From positions 2,482,453-2,546,452 of the forward strand of contig PCDI01000001.1 in the NCBI GenBank assembly GCA_002778195.1: a stretch of DNA of 64,000 nt, written 5' to 3'. The notes beneath the pieces are model-generated. The model was not told the origin of the DNA. It saw nothing but the letters and a program-made list of their open reading frames with translations, and ran no database searches. Numbering within the stretch: position 1 is the first letter of the stretch; every line of letters begins with the position of its first letter. The stretch is from Raffaelea ambrosiae. Lineage: Eukaryota; Ascomycota; Sordariomycetes; Ophiostomatales; Ophiostomataceae. Both the position numbers and the translations under genes were made by a program. Shown piece by piece: positions 21,081-32,143 of the stretch.

Positions 21081-21771
21081 ATTGGACTCTCTGGACGTCG
21101 CGGCGTCTTCCGTGTTTCTGGATGGCGTCGCGATCCTGTCTGTCCGGCCTATCGTGACGTTGCCTGTCTGGACAAGATCGCAGCTTTCGCCCTCGACAGC
21201 CTGCCGGTCCATTCCTCTACAGGCAGAGCACTTGTCTGCATCCAGCCGCCTCGATCGGGGACGGCCCTGGCACGCCTCCCTGTCGTCCCACGGGCTTCGT
21301 GCTGTTTTGGGACTTCTTCTTTTTGGACTTCTCCGACGCCTTGCCAGGGTGTCGCCCTGCCGTCGTCTTGGACAGCTGTCGCAGCAAGAAGAGTCCGGGA
21401 AGCGTTGTTACAAGGGGGGCCGCATTTCCAGTTCTGTTTCCAAGTCTGCTATCTCGGACAACAAAGGCTATTCTTGTTGGCAGCTCCACGAGGCAGCGTC
21501 CCTGCGTCGGGAGGGCTCGAGCCCACAAAGAACAGCAGGCTTCGACGTTCTATTCCAGGCACTGCAGCTGTTCCAGCCACCACCCTGTCGTGGCTCGCTG
21601 TCGACTGCCTCGTCCGAAACCAGACTGTCCGCACGGCTCGCACAAAAGAAGACGCAATGGTGGGATCCCTCGAGACAACCCTCGAGACGACATGGCCTCG
21701 CCAGCACCCTTGGCGCGACCAGGCAAAAAAAAACTAAGCGCCTGTCTGTCGGGCTGGCTTCCTTGTCGCCT

Positions 21772-21828
21772 GGTCTCCTGCCATCATCCCGGTCTCCTGC
21801 CATCATCCCGGTCTCCTGCCATCATCCC
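21772..21828. repeat. 19-bp tandem repeat, three perfect copies
   Basis: The unit is GGTCTCCTGCCATCATCCC, in noncoding sequence. Confidence 0.9.
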
Positions 21829-22290
21829 CGGGCCAAGTTATATTGGCAGAGGGCAGTGAGTCAGACAACATCAGCCAAGAATCAGCCAACATCGTGCAAC
21901 CTCGTCCAAGGCCAGCCAAGGCAATAAATCCATGGATGGGCCTGCAGGGTTCGGCATGTTTCGACAGGCAGTGGTCTGCTGCCACGGCGGTTGTCGCAGT
22001 GAATGCGGCGCATCAGCGCGGAACAGTCATTTCTCGAACCATCTGGTAGGGGCTGTGCGTCGTGGGATCTGGGAGATCTTGCGCAGAACAAGGCTACACC
22101 GCAAGATGCGCGTCTGCCATGCGCAACTGCAGTACAGCATGTAGTCCTGTCACTATCACATGTGACCGCCTCGTACAGCGGTGGGTGCGCTGCAACCGGG
22201 CCTGGAATGGCGGCCGCCACTCCTACTGGCTCAGCCTGACTAATTGCAGCCCAGCCATCGGACGACTTTGGCAGCCCTGTCTGTGCCCGC

Positions 22291-22345
22291 CAGCGGTCAG
22301 CCAGCGGTCAGCCAGCGGCCAGCCAGCGGCCAGTCAGCGGCCAGC
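22291..22345. repeat. 11-bp tandem repeat, five copies
   Basis: The unit is CAGCGGTCAGC, with T/C variation at one position, in noncoding sequence. Confidence 0.9.
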
Positions 22346-23417
22346 AAACTGCCTCTTACAGAAGGAGTGCCCGCTGGGGCGGCCCCGATTGGCACGCACA
22401 GGCTCCACTGGACGGGTCCACTGTCGGCACATTGTGGCACCGCCGTTGGCGAGTGGCGCCAGAGGGCCGCTGTAGTGCAGGTTGTCCCCCCTGTGTGCTA
22501 TCTGCTTGTCGGCGGCTTGGGGCGTTGTGGAACTTTATAGTGGGTTGCAGCGGGTTGCAGCTGCTGGCAATGCTTATCGTCTTTTATCGGCTTTATTCTT
22601 GTTTCTTCTGTCGGCGTTCTCTCCCCACCCATAACCACCTTATATCCCCCTGCCCGCGCGCCCTGCAGGCCTCTTGCCGCTGCCCTGGCCCTTCTACTCC
22701 GTCATTGCCCTTTTCTCAGCGTCAACTCTATAGCCGCCTCCGCCAATCACCGGCCGTCTTTTACTCGGCTGCCCCACCCGCTCTTTTAATTCAACCTCAT
22801 GATAGACGGCGCCGAAAACTGCACCCACTGCTCCCAACTGGCCCCAACGACACCATCTGCACCGTCTGCACCAGCGGCACCGGCCACCGCCAATCTGCTC
22901 CCAGCTGCATCCGAACGTGCATGCCCTCCTCTGCTGCCCCTATCTCGCCTTCCACGGCCCGTATCCCGCACACACCGACTCTGCTGGCGCCTTGCCCATC
23001 GGCCAGCTCTTGAGCCCACCCAGCCCGACCTTCTGGTGTCTCTAGCCGAGCCGTCGCTGCATCTCTTGCTCTTCCTGCTTGTCTTGGCTGCTTCTGCTCG
23101 TCTCGCGCACCAAATATCGTCCTCCCTGGCCCAGCAGTTGCACCCTCTACCCCTCCCGCCGTCTTCCTTCGGCTCGCACGCAACCAATTACGTCGAGACG
23201 CTGCCAACGGCACACACCACCACGACCTGCGAACTGCAGTCTACGCTGCCCTCGCGCATACACAACCAGCCTGTCGCCGACGGTCTCGCTCCGAAAAGCC
23301 TGATTTCTGTCTGCCCGCTCTTGCGCTCGATTCTTTTTATTTAAAAAAAAACCGACAACACCGACATCCACTCCAGAACACCCCCTCTTTCTCGTGCACC
23401 ACAACTCTGGACCGACC

Positions 23418-25658
23418 ATGGATGCCGGCTCTTCTTTCAACACCGACGAACCGCCGCCCCCTTTCCTCAACTACCTGCCCAAGACGCCCTCCGCGTCGTC
23501 CTTCTACGAGATGCCGCGCGAGCCCCGGCTCAAGCTGCTAGTCGCCGCCAACGGCCCCAAGGAGGTCGCCTATGCCCAGGCCATTGCCGTGCGGCTCTCC
23601 AAGGAGCCCAAGATCAGCATCAAGGTCATTGTCGACGACCTGACCCACCGGCTGACCCAAGAGTTCCCGTCCTACGCCAACCGATGCCTGCTGCGCGGCT
23701 CGTCCGGGTCCACGGCCCGCGACATTGAGTGCGCCCAGAAGACGGCCTACGACCTGGTCGCCTGGGCCGACCTGCTGGTCCTGGCCCCCATCGACGCCGA
23801 CCACATGGCCAAGATGATGGCCGGCATCACCGACACGCTGCTGCTCGAGGTGCTGCGCAGCTGGGACGCCTCGAAGCGCATCCTGCTGGTCCCCGGCATG
23901 TCCACCCACATGTGGGAGAACCCGGTGACCAAGCGCCAGATCAGCAAGCTGCACCGCAAGTGGCACTGGATCCGCGTCCTGCCCCCGATCCTGTGGCACT
24001 ACTACAAGCCCCCGGCCACGTCCAGCAGCAGCCGCAGCTCCAGCAGCAGCCGCGGCGACGCCGGCGCGTCGACGCTCTTCTCGCTCCTCTCGAACGGCGG
24101 CAGCGGCGCCGACATGGACGCCAACACGGCCGCGGCGCTGGCCGCGGCCCGTCTGCCCAGCCAGCAGCGCAAGCGCGTCATCGAGTGGAACGGCTTTGCC
24201 GACCTGATCGGCATTGTCAAGAACCACGCCGACCTGCTGTCGCTGGGCCACGACGTCGACGTGGCTGCGGGCGGCCGTCCGCTGCTCATGTCGCGCGACG
24301 CGGCGGACGGCAAGGACAAGAAGAAGAAGAAGAAGAAGAATAAAAAGGACGGCCGGGGCCCGGACGCCGACGCAGAAGACGACGACGACGACGACGACGA
24401 CGACCAGCGGCCGCCACAGCCGTCGGTGCGGCTGCCGCCGGAGATCTGGACGATTATTTTCGAGTATGCGGGCGACTGGGAGCTGGCGCAGGCGATGGAC
24501 GTGTTTACCAACCTGCCGATGCCGCCGCCGAGCACGGGGTGGCGGCAGCACCCGCGGGACCCGACGGACCCGCAGCAGGTGTTTATGCACGAGCTCGAGT
24601 GGACGCTGCTGACGGCGGACACGCGGCTGATCTGCCAGAAGCTGTCGCAGGCGCCCGCGACCATCCACGACCTGTCGGCGCTGGCCATCAAGCTGATCTT
24701 CAAGTTTGCGCTGACCGGCGTGCTGACGTACATTGAGGCGCACTGCCCGCTGGTCTTCCGCAACTTTGACGGCAAGACCGTGCCCACCAAGGCGTCGGCC
24801 TACTTTGGCCACATTGAGATCCTCGACTGGTGGGTGCGCTCGCCCTCCTTTCTCGAGAAGCAGTACGACGAGGAGGCCCTCGACGGCGCCTCCAAGAACG
24901 GCTACGTGCACGTGCTCGAGTGGTGGCGCCGGTCCGGCCTGCCACTCAAGTACACCGAGGCCGCCCTGGAGCAGGCCAGCGCCAAGGGCCACGTCCGCGT
25001 CCTCGAGTGGTGGCGGGAGGCGTCGCTGGCCGCGTCGGCCGGCGCTGCCGCCACCGCCGCCGCCGGGCCGGCCTCGCCGTCCGACAGCCATTCTCCTGCT
25101 GTCGGTGTCGGCGGCATCAACAACAACAACAACAACAGCTACACGAATCTCGCGATTCATCAGCACCACCACCACCACCACCACCACACCTACACCGACC
25201 ACCTGATCCCCCTGAAACCGGGCCGGTCGCTGATCTGCGCGGCGCAGTACGGCCGCGTGGAGGCGATCCGGTGGTGGGAGGAGAGCGGCATCAACGCGGG
25301 CCACCAGGACGCCGTGTGCAAGGTGGCGTCGCGCTGGGGCCAGGTGGCGGTGCTGGAGCTGTGGCGGGAGCTGCGCGGCTCCGACAAGATCTCGTTCAAC
25401 CAGCAGGTGCTGGTGGAGCCGACCATGTACTCGCACCTGGGCGTGCTGGAGTGGTGGAAGGCGTACGCGCACGGCGAGCTTCCGGGCATGGGCGGGAGCG
25501 ACCGGCGCGGCAAGCAAGTCGAGTACCGGACGATGGACATTGAGGAGGCGCTGGAGGATGCGCTGGGAGACCAGACGGCGGTGCGGCGGTGGTGGGCGGA
25601 GAACGGTCTGAATTTGGGGCTGGGCACGAGCGAGTGGATGAAGTCGAGGTATCTCTGA
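23418..25658 (+). CDS. Flavoprotein (HFCD/PPCDC-like) fused to F-box-like motif and ankyrin-like repeats
   Basis: Single exon, 746 aa, start in strong context (accATGg). Residues about 37-190 match the homo-oligomeric flavin-containing Cys decarboxylase fold: RLKLLVAANGPKEVAYAQAI, WADLLVLAPIDADHMAKMM, then VPGMSTHMWENPVTKRQI. In PPCDC/Hal3 proteins the corresponding motifs are HIELRRWAD, APLDANT and PAMNTAMW. Here the catalytic His is Ala (KTAYDLVAWAD), DANT is DADH and the AMNT Asn is Ser, so decarboxylation looks impossible although flavin could still bind. A Lys run and an Asp run (about 300-335) form a linker. LPPEIWTIIFEYAGDWELAQAM (about 338-360) resembles an F-box. The C-terminus holds about six diverged ankyrin-like repeats with an LEWW signature, interrupted by Asn- and His-rich low complexity. 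Likely a scaffold or substrate adaptor, by inference. Confidence 0.8.
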   Translation: MDAGSSFNTDEPPPPFLNYLPKTPSASSFYEMPREPRLKLLVAANGPKEVAYAQAIAVRLSKEPKISIKVIVDDLTHRLTQEFPSYANRCLLRGSSGSTARDIECAQKTAYDLVAWADLLVLAPIDADHMAKMMAGITDTLLLEVLRSWDASKRILLVPGMSTHMWENPVTKRQISKLHRKWHWIRVLPPILWHYYKPPATSSSSRSSSSSRGDAGASTLFSLLSNGGSGADMDANTAAALAAARLPSQQRKRVIEWNGFADLIGIVKNHADLLSLGHDVDVAAGGRPLLMSRDAADGKDKKKKKKKNKKDGRGPDADAEDDDDDDDDDQRPPQPSVRLPPEIWTIIFEYAGDWELAQAMDVFTNLPMPPPSTGWRQHPRDPTDPQQVFMHELEWTLLTADTRLICQKLSQAPATIHDLSALAIKLIFKFALTGVLTYIEAHCPLVFRNFDGKTVPTKASAYFGHIEILDWWVRSPSFLEKQYDEEALDGASKNGYVHVLEWWRRSGLPLKYTEAALEQASAKGHVRVLEWWREASLAASAGAAATAAAGPASPSDSHSPAVGVGGINNNNNNSYTNLAIHQHHHHHHHHTYTDHLIPLKPGRSLICAAQYGRVEAIRWWEESGINAGHQDAVCKVASRWGQVAVLELWRELRGSDKISFNQQVLVEPTMYSHLGVLEWWKAYAHGELPGMGGSDRRGKQVEYRTMDIEEALEDALGDQTAVRRWWAENGLNLGLGTSEWMKSRYL

Positions 25659-26651
25659 GAGAGAGAGTGGACGAGGTGCGTGAGCGAAGCGAACGGAGCC
25701 AACAGAGTCCACGGAGTGTGGCGAGCAAACAACCACGTTGATTTTTTGACGATTGGCTCTCAACGAGCGAACTCCAAAGCGAGGACTCGAGAATCGACAA
25801 AGAACGTAACATCTTCTTTTCTTCCTTTTCTATGCGACATAGACCGGCTGCCTTTTTTCAGTTGTTGTTTTCTTTTTCTTTTCTTCTCTTGGGGTTTCCG
25901 GGTCGGGTTTCGCGGATCTCGGGTGGGCAACAAAGGTTTCCTGGGACTATCTATCACGACACTTGACCACCGACCATTGCCATACACGGTCACATATATG
26001 CAACACACACACACACACACGGCGTTCTGCGTTCTGCGTTCTCTCCTCATTTTTTGCACATACAGGGATTTTGTTTTTCATTAGACGGCAAAGGGGAGAG
26101 GACATAGACAAAAACATCGGGAAACACGGGCACACAAAAACACACACGCACACGGAAGCACACGGCCAGAAAGAGGTCCAACGGAAACGGAGGCATATTT
26201 GGGAAACTCGGGGCCAAAAAGCGGGCAACAAGAGGAAAAGAAAGGGTTTTTTTGTTTTTTTTCAACAGGGATTGGAATTCTTTCCGGGGCATCTAGTGGG
26301 AATCTTGACTGGGAATTTGGGGAATCTGGACGGGGAATCTTGAGGCATCTCCACGGGGCTCTTCACTGGAAACTCGATTGTTCTGGGCGTTCACGGGGTT
26401 CTCAAGACACTTCGTCCTCTATAGTTACGTAATCGGGCGGAAGATTCACGGCGTCGCTGTACTTTGTTGCCATGGGCTACTGCAGGCCCGAGGATATATA
26501 TCCAGTCTGACATAGAATGCAACTTGCTTTTGTGTAATTTGTATTTGAATTCCTCCCATGTCCATCTTGTCTTCGTCCGGGGTATCATGATTTCCTCGTC
26601 GCACGCACACTCTCCTGATTCTCCTTTCCCATGGGATATGCCTCCCCTCCC
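25659..26651. other. Convergent spacer flavoprotein fusion / dynactin p27
   Basis: Noncoding 3' flanks, with an AC dinucleotide run at about 26002-26020 and AC-rich and A-rich stretches around 26120-26160. The motif GAGCGAAGCGAAC at 25682 resembles units inside the neighbouring dynactin intron. Confidence 0.55.
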
Positions 26652-27482
26652 CTACCTTGCCATGTACTTCTCCGGCACACTCGTGATCAGCTTCCGCAAC
26701 ACCTCAATCTTCCGCTTCTGCTGCCGGTGCCGCGTCTCCACCGCCATCGGTCGTCCGTCCTGTCGCCGCCGCCCCGCGCCGTACACGACCGTAAAGTCGG
26801 GGATCCGCTCACCAGTCGCCACGGTCGTCCGGGGTGCCAAGGTGCAATACTGGACAACAAGACCCGTTAGCTTCTTTTTCTGTCCTCGCTTCGCTCGTTT
26901 TTTCTGTCCTCGCTTCGCTCGTTTTTTTCTCTTCCTCGCTTCGCTCGTTTTCTGTTCATTTCTTTCTTCCTCGCTTCCTTTCTCCCGCTCCGCTCGTTTT
27001 CTTCCTTCTTCGCCTCCTTTCTCCTCGCTTCGCTTGCCTCGATTCCCACTTACCCTTCCTATCACAGCTCCCGTATGGATCTGGCTTCGCTGTCCAATCA
27101 CACTCCCTTGGCCCACCGCCGTCCCGGCCTCCAGAATCGCGCCCGTCTCCACCGACACGTAGTCCCCCAGCGACACACTGCCCTCGGGGGGAGCAGCAGC
27201 AGGTGAGCTCCCCGGCAAGGAAGAGCCTCCGGAAAGACCAGCACCCCCCACAACGGCTCGCTCCTCCACCACGCACCGCCGCCCAATGTTGACCGGCCCG
27301 CCCCGGGCGTCCAGCCGCGACCGCGGGTGCACCACGCTGTCGCCGCTGATGGTCACCGGGTACGTGCCCACCACGGCCACGGCGTCGGCCATGACGACCG
27401 GCCCGACGCCATGCTCGCGGTCAATGACAAAGTGCACCGGTGTCGGCGGCGCGGCCGGCATCACGGAAGCGCGTTTGGACAT
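26652..27482 (-). CDS. Dynactin subunit 6 (p27) family, left-handed beta-helix
   Basis: Exons 27482-27054 and 26849-26652, with a 204-nt intron (GTAAGT to TTGTCCAG), giving 208 aa. The joined sequence AVIGRYCTLAPRT restores a continuous hexapeptide-repeat helix. SVVHPRSRLDARGGPVNIG, GDYVSVETGAILEAGTAVG and GERIPDFTVVYGAGRRRQ match the p27 (DCTN6) layout, where isoleucine-patch turns build a left-handed beta-helix. The C-terminal helix (KIEVLRKLITSVPEKYM) is also family-typical. In dynactin the p25/p27 pair caps the pointed end of the Arp1 filament and helps select cargo such as early endosomes. A Gly/Ser/Pro-rich insertion (about residues 78-95) interrupts the helix in a loop. The upstream neighbour NUO51 is divergent across about 0.9 kb. 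Confidence 0.85.
   Translation of the reverse strand: MSKRASVMPAAPPTPVHFVIDREHGVGPVVMADAVAVVGTYPVTISGDSVVHPRSRLDARGGPVNIGRRCVVEERAVVGGAGLSGGSSLPGSSPAAAPPEGSVSLGDYVSVETGAILEAGTAVGQGSVIGQRSQIHTGAVIGRVSGNRGKRSEEKGGEEGRKRAEREKGSEEERNEQKTSEARKRKKRAKRGQKKRAKRGQKKKLTGLVVQYCTLAPRTTVATGERIPDFTVVYGAGRRRQDGRPMAVETRHRQQKRKIEVLRKLITSVPEKYMAR
26873..27030 (-). repeat. Repeated TCCTCGCTTCGCTCGTTTT units in the dynactin p27 intron
   Basis: At least three close copies and several diverged ones fill most of the intron. On the transcript strand each copy carries GAGCGAAGCGAG, containing the heptamer GCGAAGC, which is known to form an unusually stable mini-hairpin. Confidence 0.8.
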
Positions 27483-28423
27483 GATGGCAAGGAGGCGTGG
27501 GGCAAGTCGAAGGAGTGTTGGGAGGATGTCCGGGAAAAGGTGTTCAGATCGTAGAGCAGTCGGTCTATTCAGTCTTGCGAGCCGTCTTGTAAGCCGTCTT
27601 GGCCGTTCTCAGGATATCCCAGCCCGCGGGGTACGAAGCGCAAGGAGCATGGTGATGTTCATTGGCACCAGCAAGTACGGAGCTCGAGCTCCGAATACGC
27701 TGCGGGTCACTTTTCTGTTAGGCCATTGGGGGGCGGCCTGGAGCCCCACCATGGGCGACCTGGATCGGCGGTGAGCCACCCAAACGGCTGGCGAACAATC
27801 AGCATGACAAGTTTTGCTGTCCAGGACTCCACACGCAAGCCAAAGACGCTGTGGAGCTCTTGTTTGTCCCTGCTCGTCGCTGCATTTCTGCTTTCTAATA
27901 CGCTTTGCAGGGCCATCCACAGAAATTGGCATCCGGCGGTCCGTCAATGGTGGACATGTCCACAGCAAGTCGATGTCAACCACCGTGACAGCGAATGCAC
28001 GCAGACACAACTTGCTCTTTCAAACGAGTAAAAATCAGGCAATATTGAGAAACTGTTCCATTTTTGATGCGCACGTAATAGACGCATTCGCATCGCGGAC
28101 AGTTGTCCCCCATCTGCGTATTAGCTTTCACTGGCTTCTGATTGGCCAGATTCGTCTCCACACCTCCCTCACGTGATGAAATGTCCAGGAAAGTGAGATC
28201 CTTTCCCGGGCCACCATCACAGCTTTTTCCCGAATCTCCACGAAACTGAGCAGCCAACCCGAAAACCCTCCCACTCGACGTCGACCCCCCCCCCTCCTCC
28301 TCCTCGCCCTCCGTCGCCGCTCCCATTGCCAATTGGCACCACTCGAACCCCTGCTCAATTGAGCAGTGCCAAACTTTCTTGCTTTTCTTTTCTTTCTGTG
28401 TACTCTCCCACCACACCCCAACC
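27483..28423. other. Divergent promoter region dynactin p27 / NUO51
   Basis: 941 bp between opposite-facing start codons. It contains CCAAT-like elements close to NUO51 (for example GCCAATTGG near 28327) and pyrimidine-rich sequence just before its ATG. No gene was seen. Confidence 0.55.
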
Positions 28424-29921
28424 ATGCTCACCCGAAGCGCACCATCCAGAGCGGCCGCCTCGGCCCAGTCGCTGGCTGCCCGGGTGTGTGTCAGCAGCAG
28501 CGCCGCCGCCGCATCGACCCCGATCTCCTCTTCCGCCTCCTCCGTCTCACTATCCTTCCGGCCAGCACGGTTAACAACGAGGCGGACGTTTGCCACGGTG
28601 CAGGAAGGCACCCCCACGACGCCGAAGCGGACATATGGCGGGCTCAAGGACCAGGACCGCATCTTCCAGAACCTGTACAGCCGCTACCCGCCCGACCTGA
28701 AGCATGCGCGCAAGATGGGCGACTGGCACAAGACCAAGGAGATCCTGCTCAAGGGCCACGACTGGATCATCAACGAGGTCAAGGCGTCGGGTCTGCGCGG
28801 CCGCGGCGGTGCGGGTTTTCCGTCGGGTCTGAAATGGGTGAGTTGGCACGGCGGTGGATTGGGCACATGTGCGCGGTTTCTGTTGGATTTGGGACTCTGT
28901 GTTGTTCTTGTGTTGCTTGGGCGGGTTTTTCGTAATGTTTTGGTCGTGTTTGACGGTCGTGTTTGGGCTGGATGACGAGGAATGGGCTGCCTGGATATTG
29001 GAGGCGAATATTGCGTTTCTTTCTGTTCTCCTGCAGAGCGATCCCCTCTCTCCTTCCCTCCGCTAACTCCTCTAGTCTTTCATGAACTTTAAGGACTGGG
29101 ACAAAGACACCAAGCCGCGCTACCTCGTGGTCAACGCCGACGAGGGCGAGCCCGGCACCTGCAAGGACCGCGAGATCATGCGCAAGGACCCCCACAAGCT
29201 CGTCGAGGGCTGCCTGATCTCCGGCCGCGCCATGAACGCCACCGCCGCCTACATCTACATCCGCGGCGAGTTTGTCTACGAGGCCGCCGTCCTGCAGAAC
29301 GCCATCAACGAGGCGTACCGGGAGGGCCTGATCGGCAAGAACGCCTGCGGCTCCGGCTACGACTTTGACGTGTACATCCACCGCGGCGGCGGCGCCTACG
29401 TGTGCGGCGAGGAGACGTCCCTGATCGAGTCGCTCGAGGGCAAGCCGGGCAAGCCGCGTCTCAAGCCGCCCTTCCCGGCTGCTGTCGGCGCCTTCGGCTG
29501 CCCGTCCACCGTGACCAACGTCGAGACCGTGGCCGTGTCGCCGACCATCTGCCGCCGCGGCGGCAGCTGGTTCGCCAGCTTTGGCCGCGAGCGCAACCAG
29601 GGCACCAAGCTGTTCTGCATCAGCGGCCACGTCAACAACCCCTGCACCGTCGAGGAGGAGATGTCCATCTCCATGCGCGACCTGATCGAGCGCCACTGCG
29701 GCGGCGTGCGCGGCGGCTGGGACAACCTGCTGGCGGTCATCCCCGGCGGCTCGTCCACGCCCATCCTGCCCAAGTACAAGTGCGACGACCAGATCATGGA
29801 CTTTGACGGCCTCAAGGACAGCCAGTCGGGTCTGGGCACGGCCGCCGTCATTGTCATGGACAAGAGCACCGACGTGGTGCGCGCCATTGCCCGCCTGAGC
29901 CACTTCTACCGCCACGAGTCG

Positions 29922-29952
<31 letters not shown>

Positions 29953-30333
29953 GCAAGTGGACCGAGCAGATCATGAGCCGCTTCGAGAAGGGCATTGGCC
30001 GCGAGCGCGAGATTGACATGCTGCAGGAGCTGACGAAGCAGGTGGAGGGTCACACCATTTGCGGTACGTGTTCAGCGCCCGACTCTTCGCCTTTTTCCTT
30101 TCTCGTCTTTTTTTTTTTTTTGTCTTTGGTTCATGTTTGCTAATTTGGCTATTTTGTATACAGCTCTTGGTGAGGCTTTCGCATGGCCCATCCAGGGTCT
30201 TATCCGCCACTTCCGGCCGGAGCTCGAGGCTCGGATGGCCAAGTACGCCGAGGAGACTGGCGGCCCGGTGCTGACTGGCGGCTGGACGCACGACGCCCGG
30301 GCGAAGGGCAAGCTTGTGTCGCCGGGCATGTAA
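28424..30333 (+). CDS. nuo51: NADH:ubiquinone oxidoreductase 51 kDa subunit (complex I flavoprotein 1)
   Basis: Exons 28424-28837, 29076-30063 and 30164-30333 give 523 aa. The first ~60 residues are rich in Ser, Ala and Arg (ending LTTRRTFATVQ), a mitochondrial presequence. GRGGAGFPSGLKW (about 126-138) is the NADH/FMN glycine-rich loop. YLVVNADEGEPGTCKDREI is the FMN-binding segment. HRGGGAYVCGEETSLIESLEG is another family hallmark. The N3 4Fe-4S cluster ligands are C421, C424 and C427 (SCGQCTPCREG) plus C467 (HTICALG). The 40-residue spacing to the last Cys matches the bovine protein, and that Cys is rebuilt only when the second intron is removed, which supports the model. It accepts electrons from NADH at the matrix arm tip of complex I. 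All key residues are intact. Confidence 0.97.
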
Positions 30334-30999
30334 AGGGGAAGAGGGAGGCTATAGCTGGAAGGGGATGAATTTGGGAAACCAAGGGAAGCCAAGGGAAACC
30401 AATGGTGTGAACGCCAAGGGAGCACAAAAGACAAAAACAAAAAACACAATAAAAAGAGAATAATGTAAATTTTTTTTTGAGAAACTGCAAACCTGTATTT
30501 ACTGTTTTTTGGGAGCAGCTGGGTGGTTTTTCGTTTAGATTCAATGAGAAATATTTCTGTATTTTTTTTTTTCGTTTTCTCTCGTTTTTTCTCTTCCTCT
30601 TTTCCTCTTTTTTCTTGTGCGTCTCTTGTCCCCTTTCTCTTCTATGTTTACGTCTTTCACACTGAAATCTACCGTGTCGCTCTAACCACGAACATATGCC
30701 TTTCATCTGCTCTCCGGTTCTAAACGAACAGTCAAAACTGGCCATTCATAGCCCGGCTTTTATCTGGGTCGTCCTATTCTGGCGGAAAATCGCCTGTGAA
30801 ATTTAAAACCCTCTCACCGACCGGACCCCCGCGGCTCACACGTGGGACCGCAATCAAACACATCCTCTTTCCGTCGTCGTGCTGGGTCGATGAACAGAAA
30901 GCCGGGAGAATAAATACCGGCAACGCGTGCTTGCTGTCCTCTTGTGTTCTTGCTGTGTTCTTCTCGCCTGTTTGATATTTCAATGCCCTCGCCGTAGCC
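30334..30999. other. Intergenic region NUO51 / PEX11
   Basis: 3' flank of NUO51 with A-rich and T-rich stretches (30430-30620), then the promoter of the next gene. No coding signal was seen. Confidence 0.55.
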
Positions 31000-32143
31000 A
31001 TGTCTCTCGAGCAGCTCATCCACTTCACCACCGACATCGGTAAGAAACCGGGAACATGACGAAACTCGAGCTGTACACCCGTCACCCACTCCCCCAATTG
31101 CTAATCGTTCGTCGCATCTTCTCGCAGTCGGCCTGGAGCGGCTTCTCCGTCTCATACAGTCCACGCTACTGGTCATCATCAACTATCCGGATGTGCTGGC
31201 TCTGGTGGCGTCTCTGCTAGCAAGTTTCAGTGGTGCCGGCGCTGGAACGGGAGCATCACAGCCGCCAGCAAAAGGATCGGCCGGTCCCGCGCCTCCAGCT
31301 CCTGAGCTGCGGGATGTCTTGGTCGGCCTCCTTAGCCATGTGAACCTGGTCCGCCGTGTGATGCGTGTCTTCCGCTTCCTCGAGAGCTTCTACGCCGCCT
31401 ACAAGATCTTCGAGTCTCTGCTCTGGAGCCCACCTCCAGCGAAGAACGACCCGGCGGCCGGCAGGAGGCTCGAGCGCTGGATCGATGCTGTCAGCCGCAG
31501 TTTCTTCGGCATGTATCTCTTCCTGGAGTTTCTGATCCTGCCGGACATGCTGCTCGTCCCCGGCCTGCATGCGTGGGGGGCTGTCATGGCCCGCAAGCTC
31601 AACACCGAGGCACTCCGGTTCTGGATGTTTGGGCTGGCTACCAACGCCGTCGCTAACCTGCTGCGCATCTACAAGATCTTCCGGGACGTGCCCATGCCGC
31701 AGATGACCGAGGAAGAGAAGCAGGCCAACCGCGGCAGCCCGCTGCTGGATACGATTTACAGCGAAGATGAGAATGGAAAGGAGAAAGACGAGAAAGACCA
31801 CAACGGAAAAGCGGGCGGCGAGGCTCCCAATGAAAAGACGACGACAGAAGAAAAGAAACTCGAGGCTCTGCGCCTGGAGCGCGAACGCCTCAAGCGCATC
31901 ACGAAGCTGCACATGCGCAAAATGCGCACGCGGCGGCACGCCCTGCACAGCCGGTTTTCCACGCTGGCGCGGAAGACGGCAGCCGACGTGCTGGACATGA
32001 CGATCCCGGCCGTGGTGGTCGGATGGCTGCACGTCGAGCCGGGCACGGTCGGGCTGGTGATGGTGGTCACGACGTTTCTGACTGGGTATGAGGTGTGGAA
32101 GCGGTGTGGTGCTGATGTGGCGGCGCGGAAGGCGAGGGCATGA
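31000..32143 (+). CDS. PEX11: PEX11-family peroxisomal membrane protein
   Basis: Exons 31000-31039 and 31128-32143 give 351 aa. The short first exon (MSLEQLIHFTTDI) joins in phase to VGLERLLRLIQSTLLVIINY, the amphipathic N-terminal helix typical of PEX11. LRDVLVGLLSHVNLVRRVMRVFRFLESFYAAYK is the conserved core. Hydrophobic segments at about residues 165-200 (FFGMYLFLEFLILPDMLL) and at the C-terminus (AVVVGWLHVEPGTVGLVMVVTTFLTG) are likely membrane-associated helices. Between them lies a charged Lys/Glu/Asp-rich loop with no obvious conservation. PEX11 proteins bend the peroxisome membrane and promote elongation and division. Fungi carry several PEX11 paralogues (A, B, C) and I cannot tell which this is. 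A Gly/Ala/Pro-rich insertion (about 57-80) lengthens the N-terminal part. Confidence 0.85.

Larger units (their letters stand above)
20929..23417. other. Divergent intergenic region LysM / flavoprotein fusion, repeat-rich
   Basis: About 2.5 kb between two genes transcribed away from each other. It carries three separate minisatellites (10-, 19- and 11-bp units, listed separately) and pyrimidine-rich sequence from about 22560 to the ATG at 23418. ORFs across it have no domain or start context that I would accept. Confidence 0.5.

Noticed and set aside
20991..22345. Minisatellites between 21 and 22.3 kb as a CRISPR-like array
   Set aside because: Units are 10-19 bp, directly adjacent and without unique spacers, in a eukaryotic genome. 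These are ordinary tandem repeats.
23538..25763. 741-codon minus-strand frame opposite the flavoprotein fusion
   Set aside because: It mirrors the strong G/C third-position bias of the plus-strand gene. Its product is a Val/Arg/Leu/His-rich shadow with no domain, while the plus strand has clear homology.
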